Source: Porphyromonas vaginalis (GTDB lineage Bacteria > Bacteroidota > Bacteroidia > Bacteroidales > Porphyromonadaceae). Taken from it: a stretch of 64,000 nt of DNA. The stretch's first letter is position 1, and the number at the start of each line of letters is the position of its first letter. Below the pieces are notes generated by a model that was given only the letters and a program-made list of their open reading frames with translations, had not been told where the DNA came from and searched no databases. Of this stretch, positions 1-9,310 are shown piece after piece. The position numbers were made by a program, and so were the translations under genes. Where the stretch lies: contig NZ_CATQJU010000001.1 in assembly GCF_958301595.1 (NCBI RefSeq), positions 248,001 to 312,000 on the forward strand, written 5' to 3'.

Positions 1-555
1 GACTACATACTCCAAGTTAAAGATAATCAGAAGCTAACGAAGGAAGAGGTGCAAAGTTTCTTTTGTCCCCTCTACGATGCTCACATAGTGCATCAAGAAC
101 AGAAAGACTTTGGTCATGGGCGAATAGAAACACGTACGATGAGTAGCATCGTAGACCCTTTATCTCTAGACCCAGACTCGACTTTAGACAAATGGGACGG
201 GCTCAAAAGTATCCATATGATGACAAGAGTACGGACGGACAAGAAGACAGATAAGTCCACCAGCGAGACCACCTTCTATATCTCTAGCCTGACAGACGGG
301 ACAGAAGTTTTCAAGTTGATCCGTGAGCATTGGGCTGTGGAAAACAAGCTTCACTATATGCTGGATATGCTTTTCAGAGAGGACTACTCTACCAAGAGAA
401 CCCGCAATGCCGCTCAGAACATGAACATTATAAATAAGATAAACCTGACTATCATTCAACGGCTTAAAGACAAGCTCAAAGCCACATCAACGCTGCGCCT
501 GAGGAAAAAGCTCGCACGTATGACTCCAGAGGAAATCTTCGAAATGGAATTATAA
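1..555 (+). CDS. ISAs1-family transposase, C-terminal part (5' end outside window)
   Basis: The reading frame is open from base 1 and ends with TAA at 553-555, so the N-terminal part lies outside the window. The visible 184 residues contain the HGRIETR motif and an HWAVENKLHYMLD block, which match the C-terminal half of ISAs1/H-repeat DDE transposases; the Glu in that block is the expected last catalytic residue. The reading frame ends inside the likely right terminal repeat. ileS begins 88 bp downstream on the same strand. Whether the element is intact cannot be judged because its left half is missing. Confidence 0.85.
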   Translation, partial: DYILQVKDNQKLTKEEVQSFFCPLYDAHIVHQEQKDFGHGRIETRTMSSIVDPLSLDPDSTLDKWDGLKSIHMMTRVRTDKKTDKSTSETTFYISSLTDGTEVFKLIREHWAVENKLHYMLDMLFREDYSTKRTRNAAQNMNIINKINLTIIQRLKDKLKATSTLRLRKKLARMTPEEIFEMEL

Positions 556-568
556 TGCGTCAGCCCTG
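551..568 (+). mobile_element. Right terminal end of the ISAs1 element
   Basis: The segment TATAATGCGTCAGCCCTG overlaps the transposase stop codon. Read outward-in it starts CAGGGCTGACGCAT, and CAGGG is a common start of ISAs1-family ends. The same roughly 20-bp end recurs at 28468-28486, 61085-61104 and, inverted with one base missing, at 42248-42265, in each case without a transposase gene. The target duplication cannot be tested without the left end. Confidence 0.6.
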
Positions 569-609
569 AAGGTGGACTAACGATTAGAGCGTATTTGAAC
601 AAGATTCTG

Positions 610-617
610 TATCTTTG
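610..617 (+). promoter_or_regulatory. ileS promoter -7 box
   Basis: TATCTTTG fits the Bacteroidetes sigma-ABfr consensus TAnnTTTG and lies 26 bp upstream of the ileS start. A TTTG lies about 16 bp further upstream. The box is only about 40 bp from the IS right end, so the insertion nearly abuts this essential promoter. Confidence 0.65.
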
Positions 618-643
618 CGAACATATCTTATACGAAAGCTCCA

Positions 644-3600
644 ATGAAGAAACCGTTTAAGGAATACCAGTCTGCTGACTTTGCACAGATCAATCAGGAG
701 ATGCTCGCTCTGTGGGAGAAGGAGCAGCTCTTCCACCGCTCGCTACATCAGCGTGAGGATGCGCCGCTATTTACCTTCTATGAGGGTCCTCCCTCGGCCA
801 ATGGTATGCCTGGCATTCACCACGTCATAGCGCGCTCTATCAAGGATATCATCTGTCGCTACAAGACGATGCACGGCTACCGTGTGGATCGTCGCGCTGG
901 CTGGGATACGCACGGCCTGCCTGTAGAGCTGGGGGTCGAGAAGAAGCTCGGCATCACCAAGGATGCGATCGGTAAGACGATCTCTGTCGCTGAGTACAAC
1001 CAGACTTGCCGCAAGGAGGTGATGAAGTACACCGCCGAGTGGGAGTCGCTGACGAATCAGATGGGTTACTGGGTCGATATGGAGCACCCCTACGTAACCT
1101 ACAAGAATAAGTACATCGAGACACTTTGGTACCTCCTCAAGGAGCTATACAAGAAGGGGTTACTATACAAAGGTCTATCCATACAGCCCTACAGCCCCGC
1201 GGCTGGCACGGGGCTAAGCTCTCACGAGTTGAATCAGCCAGGCTGCTATCGTGATGTCAAGGATACGGTCTGTACCGCACAGTTTCGCATCATCGATGCT
1301 CCCGAGTCTCTCCGTGGACGTGGCGAAAGCTTCTTCCTAGCGTGGACCACCACGCCGTGGACGCTTCCGTCGAACACGGCACTCTGTGTGGGCCCCTCGA
1401 TCGAGTACTGTGCCGTGGAGACGTTCAACCCCTACAGCGACATGCCGATCACGGTGGTGCTCGCCACGGCACTCCTAGGCAGCTACTTCGACGCTGAGAG
1501 CGAGGTGAGCGAACTGCCAGAGACGTGGGACAAGGAGACCTACAAGAAAGCTCCCTGGCACCGCATCTCAACCTGCAAGGGTAGCGATCTCGTGGGCATT
1601 CACTACGAGCAGCTCATCCCGTGGGTCAATCCTGGCGAGGAAGCCTTCCGAGTCATCCCCGGTGACTATGTCAGCACTGAGGATGGTACCGGTATCGTAC
1701 ACATTGCGCCGACCTTCGGTGCAGACGATGAGCGTGTCGCCAAGGCGGCAGGCATTCCTCCACTTCTGATGATCGATAATAAGGGGCAGCAGCGCCCGAT
1801 GGTCGACCTGAAGGGACGCTTCTACAAGATCGAAGCTCTCGATCATCAGTTCCTCAAGGAGTCGGTGAACGTACCGCTCTACGACACCTACGCAGGACGT
1901 TATGTCAAGAAGGATTACGACCCCAACGACACACCTGACAAGGAGACGCTAGACGTAGAGATCTGCGTCATGCTCAAGCATGAGAACCGCGTCTTCCGAG
2001 TCGAGAAGCATACGCACAACTATCCCCACTGCTGGCGCACCGACAAGCCGATCCTCTACTACCCGCTAGACAGCTGGTTCATCCGCTCTACCGCTTGCCG
2101 TGAGGAGATGATGCGTCTCAATGAGACGATCGACTGGCATCCTGCTGCGATCGGTGTAGGACGCTTCGGCAAGTGGCTGGAGAACCTCCAGGACTGGAAT
2201 CTCTCCCGCAGCCGCTACTGGGGTACTCCCCTACCTATCTGGCGCACCGAAGATGGTGACGAGGAGCTCTGCATCGGCTCTGTCGAGGAGCTATACAAAG
2301 AGTGCGAGCGCGCTGTGCAGGCTGGCGTCATGTCGGCCAATCCGCTCGCTGGCTTTACACCTGACGACTACAGCGAGGAGAACTATGACAAGATCGACCT
2401 GCACCGACCCTATGTTGACGAGATCACGCTCGTGGCGCAGGACGGCAAGCGTCCGATGCGTCGTGAGAGCGATCTGATCGATGTGTGGTTTGACTCGGGG
2501 GCTATGCCTTTTGCGCAGGTGCACTACCCCTTCGAGCATCGTGAGGAGGTCGAGAGTGGCAAGGTCTTCCCCGCCGACTTCATCGCTGAGGGCGTCGACC
2601 AGACACGTGGTTGGTTCTTTACGCTTCACGCTATCGCTACGATGACCCAGGGGAGCATAGCCTTTAGAAATGTCCTCGTCAACGGGCTCGTCCTCGACAA
2701 GGATGGCAACAAGATGAGCAAGCGACTAGGCAATGCGGTCGATCCCTTTGGTATCATCCAGCAGTACGGCTCAGACCCACTACGCTGGTACATGATCACC
2801 AATGCCAATCCGTGGGAAAACATCCGCTTCGACCCGAAGGGCGTCGAGGAGGTGAGCCGCAAATACTTCGGCACGCTCTACAATACCTACCAGTTCTTCG
2901 CACTCTATGGCAACTTGGACGGCTTCGAACCTTCCGTTGCCCAGATCCCCTATGCGGATCGTCCTGAGATCGATCGCTGGATCCTCTCGCGTCTCAACTC
3001 GCTCATCAAGGAGGTGGACGGCAAGCTGGCAAGCTACGACCCGACACCCGCAGGACGTGCTATCGAAAACTTTGTCACAGAGCATCTGAGCAACTGGTAC
3101 GTGCGTCTCTCGCGCAAGCGCTTTTGGGCAGGCTCTATGACCGACGACAAGCTCAGCGCATATCAGACACTCTACCAGTGTCTCTCGGTAGTAGCTCAGC
3201 TGATGGCACCCATTGCGCCCTTCTACGCAGATAGGCTCTACCGTGACCTGCACGATGACGCAGCATCGGTACACCTCTCTGACTACCCCGTGGCAGACGA
3301 GGCGCAGATAGACCTAGACCTAGAGCGTAGCATGGAGCTGGCTCAGATCTACTCGACGCTAGTCCTCTCACTACGTCGCAAGGTCAATATCAAGGTGCGT
3401 CAACCGCTCAGCGCGATCATGCTACCGGTCAATGACCCCGCCGACAAGATCCACATGGAGCAGGTACACGACCTACTACTCAGCGAGGTCAATGTGAAGG
3501 ATATTCGCTTCGTTGATCCCTCCGACTCCATCTGGGTACGCACGGTCAAGCCTGACTTCAAGGCTCTAGGGCCTAAGGTGGGCAAGAATATGAAAGCACT

Positions 3601-4057
3601 CGCAGCTCAGATCAATGCCCTCACACCCGAGCAGATCAATGAGTTAGAGCAGACGGAGCACCTGACCCTGACGGTCGGTGATCAGCCTATTGTGGTGGAC
3701 CTCCAGGATGTACAGATCATCGCTCAGGATATACCGGGGTGGACGGTTGCCAACGAGGGTCGTCATACGGTAGCTCTAGACATCACGCTCACGCCCGAGC
3801 TGATCGCTGAGGGTACAGCGCGTGAGTTTGTCAACCGCATACAGAACCTTCGCAAGCAGTCTGGCTACGAGGTCAACGATCATATCGAGCTACTCGTCAT
3901 GGCTCCCGATGAAGTTGTAGAGGCTCTCCGCACTCATCAGGAGTACGTCCAGACGCAAGTACAGGCCGACACAATCGATTACTCCGAGGTACTCAGCGAT
4001 GCCGAGGAGATCGACCTAGACGGCACCTTGATAGCGGTACAGATCAGCAAAGTATAA
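644..4057 (+). CDS. ileS: Isoleucyl-tRNA synthetase
   Basis: This 1137-residue cytoplasmic class I synthetase charges tRNA-Ile with isoleucine and edits misacylated valine. The N-terminal nucleotide-binding signature reads GPPSANGMPGIHH, with GIHH in place of the bacterial HIGH. The second signature is KMSKRLGN, near residue 690. The RETRG-type segment DQTRGWFFTLHA just before it is typical of the family. The length fits the long form found in Bacteroidetes and eukaryotes rather than the roughly 930-aa E. coli form. The ATG at 644 follows a good TAnnTTTG promoter. A TraR/DksA-like gene and lspA follow on the same strand. Confidence 0.97.
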   Translation: MKKPFKEYQSADFAQINQEMLALWEKEQLFHRSLHQREDAPLFTFYEGPPSANGMPGIHHVIARSIKDIICRYKTMHGYRVDRRAGWDTHGLPVELGVEKKLGITKDAIGKTISVAEYNQTCRKEVMKYTAEWESLTNQMGYWVDMEHPYVTYKNKYIETLWYLLKELYKKGLLYKGLSIQPYSPAAGTGLSSHELNQPGCYRDVKDTVCTAQFRIIDAPESLRGRGESFFLAWTTTPWTLPSNTALCVGPSIEYCAVETFNPYSDMPITVVLATALLGSYFDAESEVSELPETWDKETYKKAPWHRISTCKGSDLVGIHYEQLIPWVNPGEEAFRVIPGDYVSTEDGTGIVHIAPTFGADDERVAKAAGIPPLLMIDNKGQQRPMVDLKGRFYKIEALDHQFLKESVNVPLYDTYAGRYVKKDYDPNDTPDKETLDVEICVMLKHENRVFRVEKHTHNYPHCWRTDKPILYYPLDSWFIRSTACREEMMRLNETIDWHPAAIGVGRFGKWLENLQDWNLSRSRYWGTPLPIWRTEDGDEELCIGSVEELYKECERAVQAGVMSANPLAGFTPDDYSEENYDKIDLHRPYVDEITLVAQDGKRPMRRESDLIDVWFDSGAMPFAQVHYPFEHREEVESGKVFPADFIAEGVDQTRGWFFTLHAIATMTQGSIAFRNVLVNGLVLDKDGNKMSKRLGNAVDPFGIIQQYGSDPLRWYMITNANPWENIRFDPKGVEEVSRKYFGTLYNTYQFFALYGNLDGFEPSVAQIPYADRPEIDRWILSRLNSLIKEVDGKLASYDPTPAGRAIENFVTEHLSNWYVRLSRKRFWAGSMTDDKLSAYQTLYQCLSVVAQLMAPIAPFYADRLYRDLHDDAASVHLSDYPVADEAQIDLDLERSMELAQIYSTLVLSLRRKVNIKVRQPLSAIMLPVNDPADKIHMEQVHDLLLSEVNVKDIRFVDPSDSIWVRTVKPDFKALGPKVGKNMKALAAQINALTPEQINELEQTEHLTLTVGDQPIVVDLQDVQIIAQDIPGWTVANEGRHTVALDITLTPELIAEGTAREFVNRIQNLRKQSGYEVNDHIELLVMAPDEVVEALRTHQEYVQTQVQADTIDYSEVLSDAEEIDLDGTLIAVQISKV

Positions 4058-4070
4058 ACACCAATTCACA

Positions 4071-4121
4071 GCGTCTGTAGACGATAGGGCTTTATCATCA
4101 AAGAGACTTCGTCTACAGCGC
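4071..4121 (+). terminator. Intercistronic hairpin after ileS
   Basis: CTGTAGACGA at 4075-4084 pairs perfectly with TCGTCTACAG at 4109-4118, extended outward by GCG/CGC. There is no T-run, so it may be an attenuator or mRNA-processing hairpin between ileS and the next gene rather than a full terminator. Confidence 0.45.
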
Positions 4122-4142
4122 ACTAATAGATTCACAGATAGT

Positions 4143-4523
4143 ATGGAAGATAGCAGCAAGAAACGATACAATGCGGAGGAGCTCGAAGAGTTTCGCATAC
4201 TCATCGAGAAGAAGATCGCTCAGGCTCGTGAGGATCTCAACATGCTCCGTGCTGAGAATGCCAACGACATCAGCGACACGACGCCCACCTACAAGGATCT
4301 AGACGAGGGTGCCATCACGCAGGCTCGTCTTGAAAACGATGCACAGGCACAGCGTCTGCAGGACTTCATCGAGAAGCTCGAGGCAGCTCTCCTACGTATC
4401 CAAAACGGCACCTACGGCATCTGCTCTGTCACGGGCAAGCTCATACCCAAGGAGCGTCTCCGTGCGGTACCTCATACGACCAAGAGCATCGAGGCCAAGC
4501 TCAATCGCGACAAGCTTAAGTAA
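4143..4523 (+). CDS. TraR/DksA-family protein with degenerate zinc finger
   Basis: The 126-residue product has an N-terminal coiled-coil region (about residues 10-95) followed by GTYGICSVTGKLIPKERLRAVP, which aligns with the C-terminal zinc finger of TraR/DksA proteins. DksA binds in the RNA polymerase secondary channel and modulates initiation together with ppGpp; a similar role is inferred here. Only one cysteine exists in the whole protein, so the four-Cys zinc site is lost: the second position is Thr and the distal pair is replaced by PHTT. This degenerate form is common in Bacteroidetes. The gene sits 18 bp upstream of lspA, probably in the same operon. Confidence 0.88.
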   Translation: MEDSSKKRYNAEELEEFRILIEKKIAQAREDLNMLRAENANDISDTTPTYKDLDEGAITQARLENDAQAQRLQDFIEKLEAALLRIQNGTYGICSVTGKLIPKERLRAVPHTTKSIEAKLNRDKLK

Positions 4524-4540
4524 AGTCAGTCGTCTCCTTT

Positions 4541-5221
4541 ATGACTCGTACTAGCCAGCGCCATTGGATTGTCGCAGGGCTCATTCTGCTCCTCATTGTC
4601 ATAGATCAGGTTGTCAAGATCTGGATCAAGACACACATGTACGTCGGTCAGGAGTATCATATCTTTGACTGGTTTCGCATCTACTTTGTAGAGAACCGTG
4701 GCATGGCTTACGGTGTGGAGCTAGGCAGCAAGCTCCTCCTGACCGCCTTCCGCATCATAGCCATGGCTGGACTAGCCGTTTGGCTCACACGCTTCGTCCG
4801 GCAGTCTCGCCACTACTCGCTGAGCTTCTGCTGCATCATAGGGCTGGTGCTGGCGGGAGGCATTGGCAATCTCATCGACTCACTCCTCTACGGACAACTC
4901 TTCACCTCCTCCATCGGACAGGTGGCGCAGTTTGTCCCTACCACCGCTGGAGCTGTGGGGTACGCCCCGTGGTTTGAGGGGCATGTGGTCGATATGCTCT
5001 ACTTTCCCCTCTTCACGACAGTGCTGCCTGAGTGGTTCCCGATAGGCGGTGGGTCGGCGTATACCTTCTTCAGCCCCATCTTCAACATCGCCGACAGTTG
5101 CATCACCGTAGGCGTGCTGGCACTACTCATCTGCTATCCACGTACCACGACACGGGCTCTTGATCGCCTCTGGATCTACCTGCGTGGCAAGCGCCGGCAC
5201 GCAAGTCAGCGAGCTAAGTAA
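4541..5221 (+). CDS. lspA: Lipoprotein signal peptidase (signal peptidase II)
   Basis: This inner-membrane aspartyl peptidase cleaves the signal peptide of diacylglyceryl-modified prolipoproteins. The 226-residue product shows four hydrophobic segments and the two catalytic motifs: GGIGNLID (about residues 106-113) and FNIADSCI (about 183-190), each with its Asp. At 226 aa it is longer than the roughly 165-aa proteobacterial enzyme because of an insertion between the motifs, as is usual in Bacteroidetes. Its substrates would include the many lipoproteins encoded nearby: DUF4296, fimbrillins, PstS and META proteins. Confidence 0.95.
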   Translation: MTRTSQRHWIVAGLILLLIVIDQVVKIWIKTHMYVGQEYHIFDWFRIYFVENRGMAYGVELGSKLLLTAFRIIAMAGLAVWLTRFVRQSRHYSLSFCCIIGLVLAGGIGNLIDSLLYGQLFTSSIGQVAQFVPTTAGAVGYAPWFEGHVVDMLYFPLFTTVLPEWFPIGGGSAYTFFSPIFNIADSCITVGVLALLICYPRTTTRALDRLWIYLRGKRRHASQRAK

Positions 5222-5236
5222 GCAACCTCACAAGTT

Positions 5237-6223
5237 ATGCGGGCTTACAGCGTCAAGGTCTCTTTGCTCAAGTTTGGGCTACTAAGCATGCTGCTACTCC
5301 TACTCGGGAGTGGCTGCAAAAGACGCTCGTGGCAACGCATACCAAATGATAAGCTCGAGCAGCTACTCACGGAGCTATACACAGCTCGTGGCGTAGGTCA
5401 GACGCTCTACCTAAGCTCCGACCAGCAAGACTCGATCTACGCCTCCATACTCAAGTCGCACGGCGTATCTCAAGAGGATCTAGACAGCACCATCTACTAC
5501 CTCTCAGCTTCGAAAGCAAAGCTGCTTCAGAAGATCATCGCCCAGTCCTCCGCCAGCATACAGCGAGAGGTCGAGATACTGGAACGCACGACAGGCTTCT
5601 TCAAGGTTGGTCTGGAGGGTGACGAGGGCAACTTCTACTCACCACTACCCGACTCACTCTCGTGTCGTGTCACCCCGCTCTCGACCTATCCTATCCGCAT
5701 CAGCAAGGAGCAGAGCAGCTACCTCTGGAAGGTGGCTCTCGCAGACATTCCCAACCTCCCCGATACCATTCATCAGATAGAGATACAGGGACTCGTCAGC
5801 GGTACGCGATTACCCGAAGAGTTCCAGATGCCCTACATCGCCATATCCAAGCAGCTCGACGCCACGCCTCCGCCCCTAGCTATGGAGAGTGCGTCAATGC
5901 AGCTGCCTATCGGAGGGGTCTTCTCGCTAACCCTAGGGTCAGCTACTCCAGAGAATGCGTCAGAGCCTACGGAGGAGCCAGAGCCTACAAGCTATATGGA
6001 TAGCATCTCAAGTAGTTTGACGGATCTCATGTCGAGTGACCCGACAGGTAGTGTTGTCGGCGATCTCCCCGTGAGCAGACCACGCAAAGAGTCTGTACGC
6101 ACCGCTCCGCATTTCTCCGTGGGCGATACCATCTCGATCTCTATTTACAGCCAGCCGTCAGACTATCTGAGTACGCAGTCACTGCACTTCAGGCTACAAG
6201 AGCTGCGCATAGTCGCTCGCTAG
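5237..6223 (+). CDS. DUF4296-domain lipoprotein
   Basis: The 328-residue protein has a lipoprotein signal ending LGSGC, with the lipidated Cys near residue 27. A segment starting RIPNDKLEQLLTELYTARGV matches the DUF4296 family, which in Bacteroidetes is regularly encoded next to lspA. The C-terminal half is rich in Pro/Ser/Glu and looks poorly conserved. It starts 16 bp after lspA and is probably co-transcribed. The function is unknown; location in the envelope follows from the lipobox. Confidence 0.8.
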   Translation: MRAYSVKVSLLKFGLLSMLLLLLGSGCKRRSWQRIPNDKLEQLLTELYTARGVGQTLYLSSDQQDSIYASILKSHGVSQEDLDSTIYYLSASKAKLLQKIIAQSSASIQREVEILERTTGFFKVGLEGDEGNFYSPLPDSLSCRVTPLSTYPIRISKEQSSYLWKVALADIPNLPDTIHQIEIQGLVSGTRLPEEFQMPYIAISKQLDATPPPLAMESASMQLPIGGVFSLTLGSATPENASEPTEEPEPTSYMDSISSSLTDLMSSDPTGSVVGDLPVSRPRKESVRTAPHFSVGDTISISIYSQPSDYLSTQSLHFRLQELRIVAR

Positions 6224-6266
6224 GAGCTACGCATAGCCCCTATGTAGCAAGCTCAGCAGCAGACCG

Positions 6267-6491
6267 ATGGCACGACAGATCATCCTCCACGCAGGCGAGC
6301 GGATCGCCCTCCGACAGCTACGTTACCGTGGCGAACTGCTCCACTCCGTACTACTCACCTACCACGATCGTGAGCGAGGCGTCGAGCTAACGCCCTGGCA
6401 TCACGACGAACCGCCGCACACGCTCTACTACTCAGGCACGTGGAGCCTCATCGAGGACGAGGGGCACCACTACCTACTGCGCCACGAGTAG
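6267..6491 (+). CDS. Small hypothetical protein
   Basis: A 74-residue ORF lies 44 bp after the DUF4296 gene on the same strand, with codon use like its neighbours. It has no signal peptide or membrane segment and is rich in His, Arg and Tyr, with a HHDEPPH stretch in the middle. I do not recognise the family. It could be a real operon member; the spacing and intact frame support it, but no motif does. Confidence 0.5.
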   Translation: MARQIILHAGERIALRQLRYRGELLHSVLLTYHDRERGVELTPWHHDEPPHTLYYSGTWSLIEDEGHHYLLRHE

Positions 6492-6620
6492 CGGTTGGTG
6501 GTTGGCTATTGGCTGTTAGCTGTTGGCTATTAGCTAGAGCCACTAAAAACACTAGAGCCACTAGAAACTAGACTCTAACCTCTAACCTCTAATCTCTCCT
6601 CCCCCTAACCTCTAATTTCG
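6492..6620. repeat. Short-period spacer (period 8 then period 7) before the alaS promoter
   Basis: Degenerate TTGGCTGTTAGC-type repeats (period about 8) run from about 6495 to 6535. A CTAGAGCCACTA-type stretch follows, then CTCTAAC/CTCTAAT heptamers up to the alaS promoter box at 6621. Similar strings occur at 20935-21075, 28300-28395, 29140-29240, 42340-42480, 55870-55935 and 60570-61010. Confidence 0.7.
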
Positions 6621-6628
6621 TACCTTTG
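6621..6628 (+). promoter_or_regulatory. alaS promoter -7 box
   Basis: TACCTTTG is an exact match to TAnnTTTG and lies 38 bp upstream of the alaS start, at the end of the heptamer spacer. Confidence 0.7.
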
Positions 6629-6666
6629 TATCGTATTAAGTATTAGCATAGCATGCTCTATAGATT

Positions 6667-9285
6667 ATGATGACAGCACACGATATACGAAAAGCCTTTC
6701 TCGACTTCTTTGAGGAGCACGGGCACCGCATTGTACCCTCGGCACCGATGGTGATCAAGGACGACCCCACGCTCATGTTTACCAATGCCGGGATGAACCA
6801 ATTTAAGGATATCATCCTGGGCAATAAAGAGCCTCAGTATCGTCGTGCAGCAGACTCGCAAAAGTGTCTCCGCGTGAGCGGTAAGCACAACGACCTCGAG
6901 GAGGTAGGACGCGATACCTACCACCACACCATGTTTGAGATGCTGGGCAACTGGTCCTTTGGCGACTACTTCAAGCGCGAGGCGATCCAGTTTGCCTGGA
7001 CTTTCCTCACGGAGCGTCTCCAGCTACCCAAGGATCGGCTCTACGTGACCGTCTTCGGCGGCAGTGCCGAGGAGGGACTGAGCCGTGACGACGAGGCGGC
7101 AGGCTACTGGCTTCAGTACACCACGGAGGATCGTATCATCGACGGCTCTCGCAAGGACAACTTCTGGGAGATGGGTGACACGGGTCCTTGCGGTCCTTGC
7201 TCCGAGATACACATTGACCTGCGTAGCGAGGAGGAGCGTCAGCTCGTCTGCGGTCGTGATCTAGTCAACAAGGATCACCCACTAGTCATCGAGATCTGGA
7301 ACCTCGTCTTCATGCAGTACGACCGCAAGGCTGACGGACATCTAGAGCCTCTACCCCACAAGGTGATCGATACTGGCATGGGCTTCGAGCGTCTCTGTAT
7401 GGCTATGCAGGGCAAGAAGTCGAACTACGACACCGACCTTTTCACCCCTCTGATCCGTGCCATCGAGACACTCAGCGGGGAGCAGTATGGTCAGAACGAG
7501 CAGATGGATATCGCCATGCGTGTCGTCGCTGACCACATCCGTACGATCGCTTTTGCTATCGCCGACGGACAGCTCCCGAGCAATGCTAAGGCGGGCTACG
7601 TGATCCGTCGTATCCTACGTCGTGCCGTGCGCTACGCCTACACCTTCCTCCATGCCGATGAGCCGATGCTCTACACGCTCCTACCCACGCTCAATGAGGT
7701 GATGGGCGAAGCTTATCCCGAGATCGTGGCTCAGCGCGAACTGATCGCTTCGGTGATCAAAGAGGAGGAGGAGAGCTTCCTACGCACCCTTGCTCAGGGA
7801 CTTAAGCTTCTGGAGAGCAAAATCCAAGAGCTACCCCAGGACGCAAAAGTTCTGTCAGGTGCCGACGCTTTCGTCCTGTACGACACCTACGGCTTCCCAC
7901 TAGACCTCACGGAGTTGATCCTGTCGGAGCGTGGCATGACGCTCGATCAGGTCGCTTTTGACAAACTGATGCAGGAGCAGAAGAGTCGTGCCCGTCAGGC
8001 GGCCGCCGTTGATGCTGCCGACTGGGTGGTCCTCGATGAGGAGACCACCGAGAGCACCTTCGTAGGCTACGAGACGCTCCAGATCGAGACGCATATCCTG
8101 CGCTACCGCAAGGTGGCTGACAAGAAGCGCAGCTACTATCAGGTGGTGCTGGCTGAGACTCCCTTCTACGCTGAGATGGGTGGTCAGGTGGGCGACAAGG
8201 GCGTGCTGATCGCTCAGGACGGCACCGAGTACCCAATCCTAGACACCAAGCGGGAGAACAACCTCACCGTCCATATCCTCTCGGCCCTCCCCACAGATCC
8301 TAAGCAGCCGCTCATCGCGCGTGTCGGGGCTGAGCTGCGTCACCTCACGGAGGCAAACCATACGGCGACACACCTGATGCACCACGCACTGAGAGCCGTG
8401 CTCGGCACTCATGTAGAGCAAAAGGGTTCGCTCGTATCGGCAGACCTGCTACGCTTTGACTTCTCTCACTTCAAGAAGGTCACTCCCGAAGAGATTGCCG
8501 AGGTGGAGCGTCTGGTCAATGCGGAGATCCGTGCCGATAGGCCTCGTGATGAGCAGCGTAATGTGCCGATCGCCAAGGCTAAGGAGATGGGTGCTATGGC
8601 ACTCTTTGGCGAGAAGTATGGCGATGAGGTGCGTGTCATCAAGTATGGTGACTCGGTCGAGCTATGCGGTGGTACCCACGTGGCTAGCACGGGGCAGATA
8701 GGCTTTTTCAAGATCATCAGCGAGGGTTCTATTGCCGCCGGCATCAGACGTATCGAGGCGGTCACGGGGCCCAAGGCGGAGGAGTATGTGCACCATCTAG
8801 AGGAGCAGTTACAGCTCTTCAACGAGAGGCTCAACAATGTGCCCGATCCGCTCAAGGCGCTAGACCGACTGATTGCCGAGGGTGCCGAGCAGCGCAAGGC
8901 TATCGAGCAGTACACCAAGGCTCAGGCAGAGCAGATAGCGCTACAGGCTTTGGCCGATCAGACGAAGCATGGCGAGACAACCATCGTCACCGTCAATAAG
9001 CCAATGAGTAGCGATGTAGCTAAGGATGTCGCTGGCACCATTCGCGAGCGACTACAAGGCTCTTACCTAGCACTCATCGGTGCTGCCGAGGAGGGCAAGT
9101 GTACCCTCACAGTGATCCTCTCGCCAGACCTTGTCGACAAGGGGCTCAACGCTAGCAAGCTGATCAAGGAGGTCGCCTCCCTCATCAAGGGCGGTGGCGG
9201 TGGTCAGCCACACTTTGCGACGGCTGGCGGACGCAACCCCGAGGGGCTACAAGCTGCCATAGACCATATCGTCTCGCTGATTTAG
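6667..9285 (+). CDS. alaS: Alanyl-tRNA synthetase
   Basis: This class II synthetase of 872 residues has the usual full-length layout. The N-terminal catalytic core includes the motif-1 region [15 protein letters not shown] and [18 protein letters not shown]. An editing domain follows with the zinc-binding HxxxH ([14 protein letters not shown]) and the distal CGGTH. The C-Ala end carries [14 protein letters not shown]. It charges tRNA-Ala and clears Ser/Gly mischarging. Two consecutive ATG codons start the gene (6667 and 6670) and either could be used. aroB follows after 25 bp and may be co-transcribed. Confidence 0.97.
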   Translation: MMTAHDIRKAFLDFFEEHGHRIVPSAPMVIKDDPTLMFTNAGMNQFKDIILGNKEPQYRRAADSQKCLRVSGKHNDLEEVGRDTYHHTMFEMLGNWSFGDYFKREAIQFAWTFLTERLQLPKDRLYVTVFGGSAEEGLSRDDEAAGYWLQYTTEDRIIDGSRKDNFWEMGDTGPCGPCSEIHIDLRSEEERQLVCGRDLVNKDHPLVIEIWNLVFMQYDRKADGHLEPLPHKVIDTGMGFERLCMAMQGKKSNYDTDLFTPLIRAIETLSGEQYGQNEQMDIAMRVVADHIRTIAFAIADGQLPSNAKAGYVIRRILRRAVRYAYTFLHADEPMLYTLLPTLNEVMGEAYPEIVAQRELIASVIKEEEESFLRTLAQGLKLLESKIQELPQDAKVLSGADAFVLYDTYGFPLDLTELILSERGMTLDQVAFDKLMQEQKSRARQAAAVDAADWVVLDEETTESTFVGYETLQIETHILRYRKVADKKRSYYQVVLAETPFYAEMGGQVGDKGVLIAQDGTEYPILDTKRENNLTVHILSALPTDPKQPLIARVGAELRHLTEANHTATHLMHHALRAVLGTHVEQKGSLVSADLLRFDFSHFKKVTPEEIAEVERLVNAEIRADRPRDEQRNVPIAKAKEMGAMALFGEKYGDEVRVIKYGDSVELCGGTHVASTGQIGFFKIISEGSIAAGIRRIEAVTGPKAEEYVHHLEEQLQLFNERLNNVPDPLKALDRLIAEGAEQRKAIEQYTKAQAEQIALQALADQTKHGETTIVTVNKPMSSDVAKDVAGTIRERLQGSYLALIGAAEEGKCTLTVILSPDLVDKGLNASKLIKEVASLIKGGGGGQPHFATAGGRNPEGLQAAIDHIVSLI

Positions 9286-9310
9286 CAGCTAGACCAAACA
9301 GCTAAACCAG

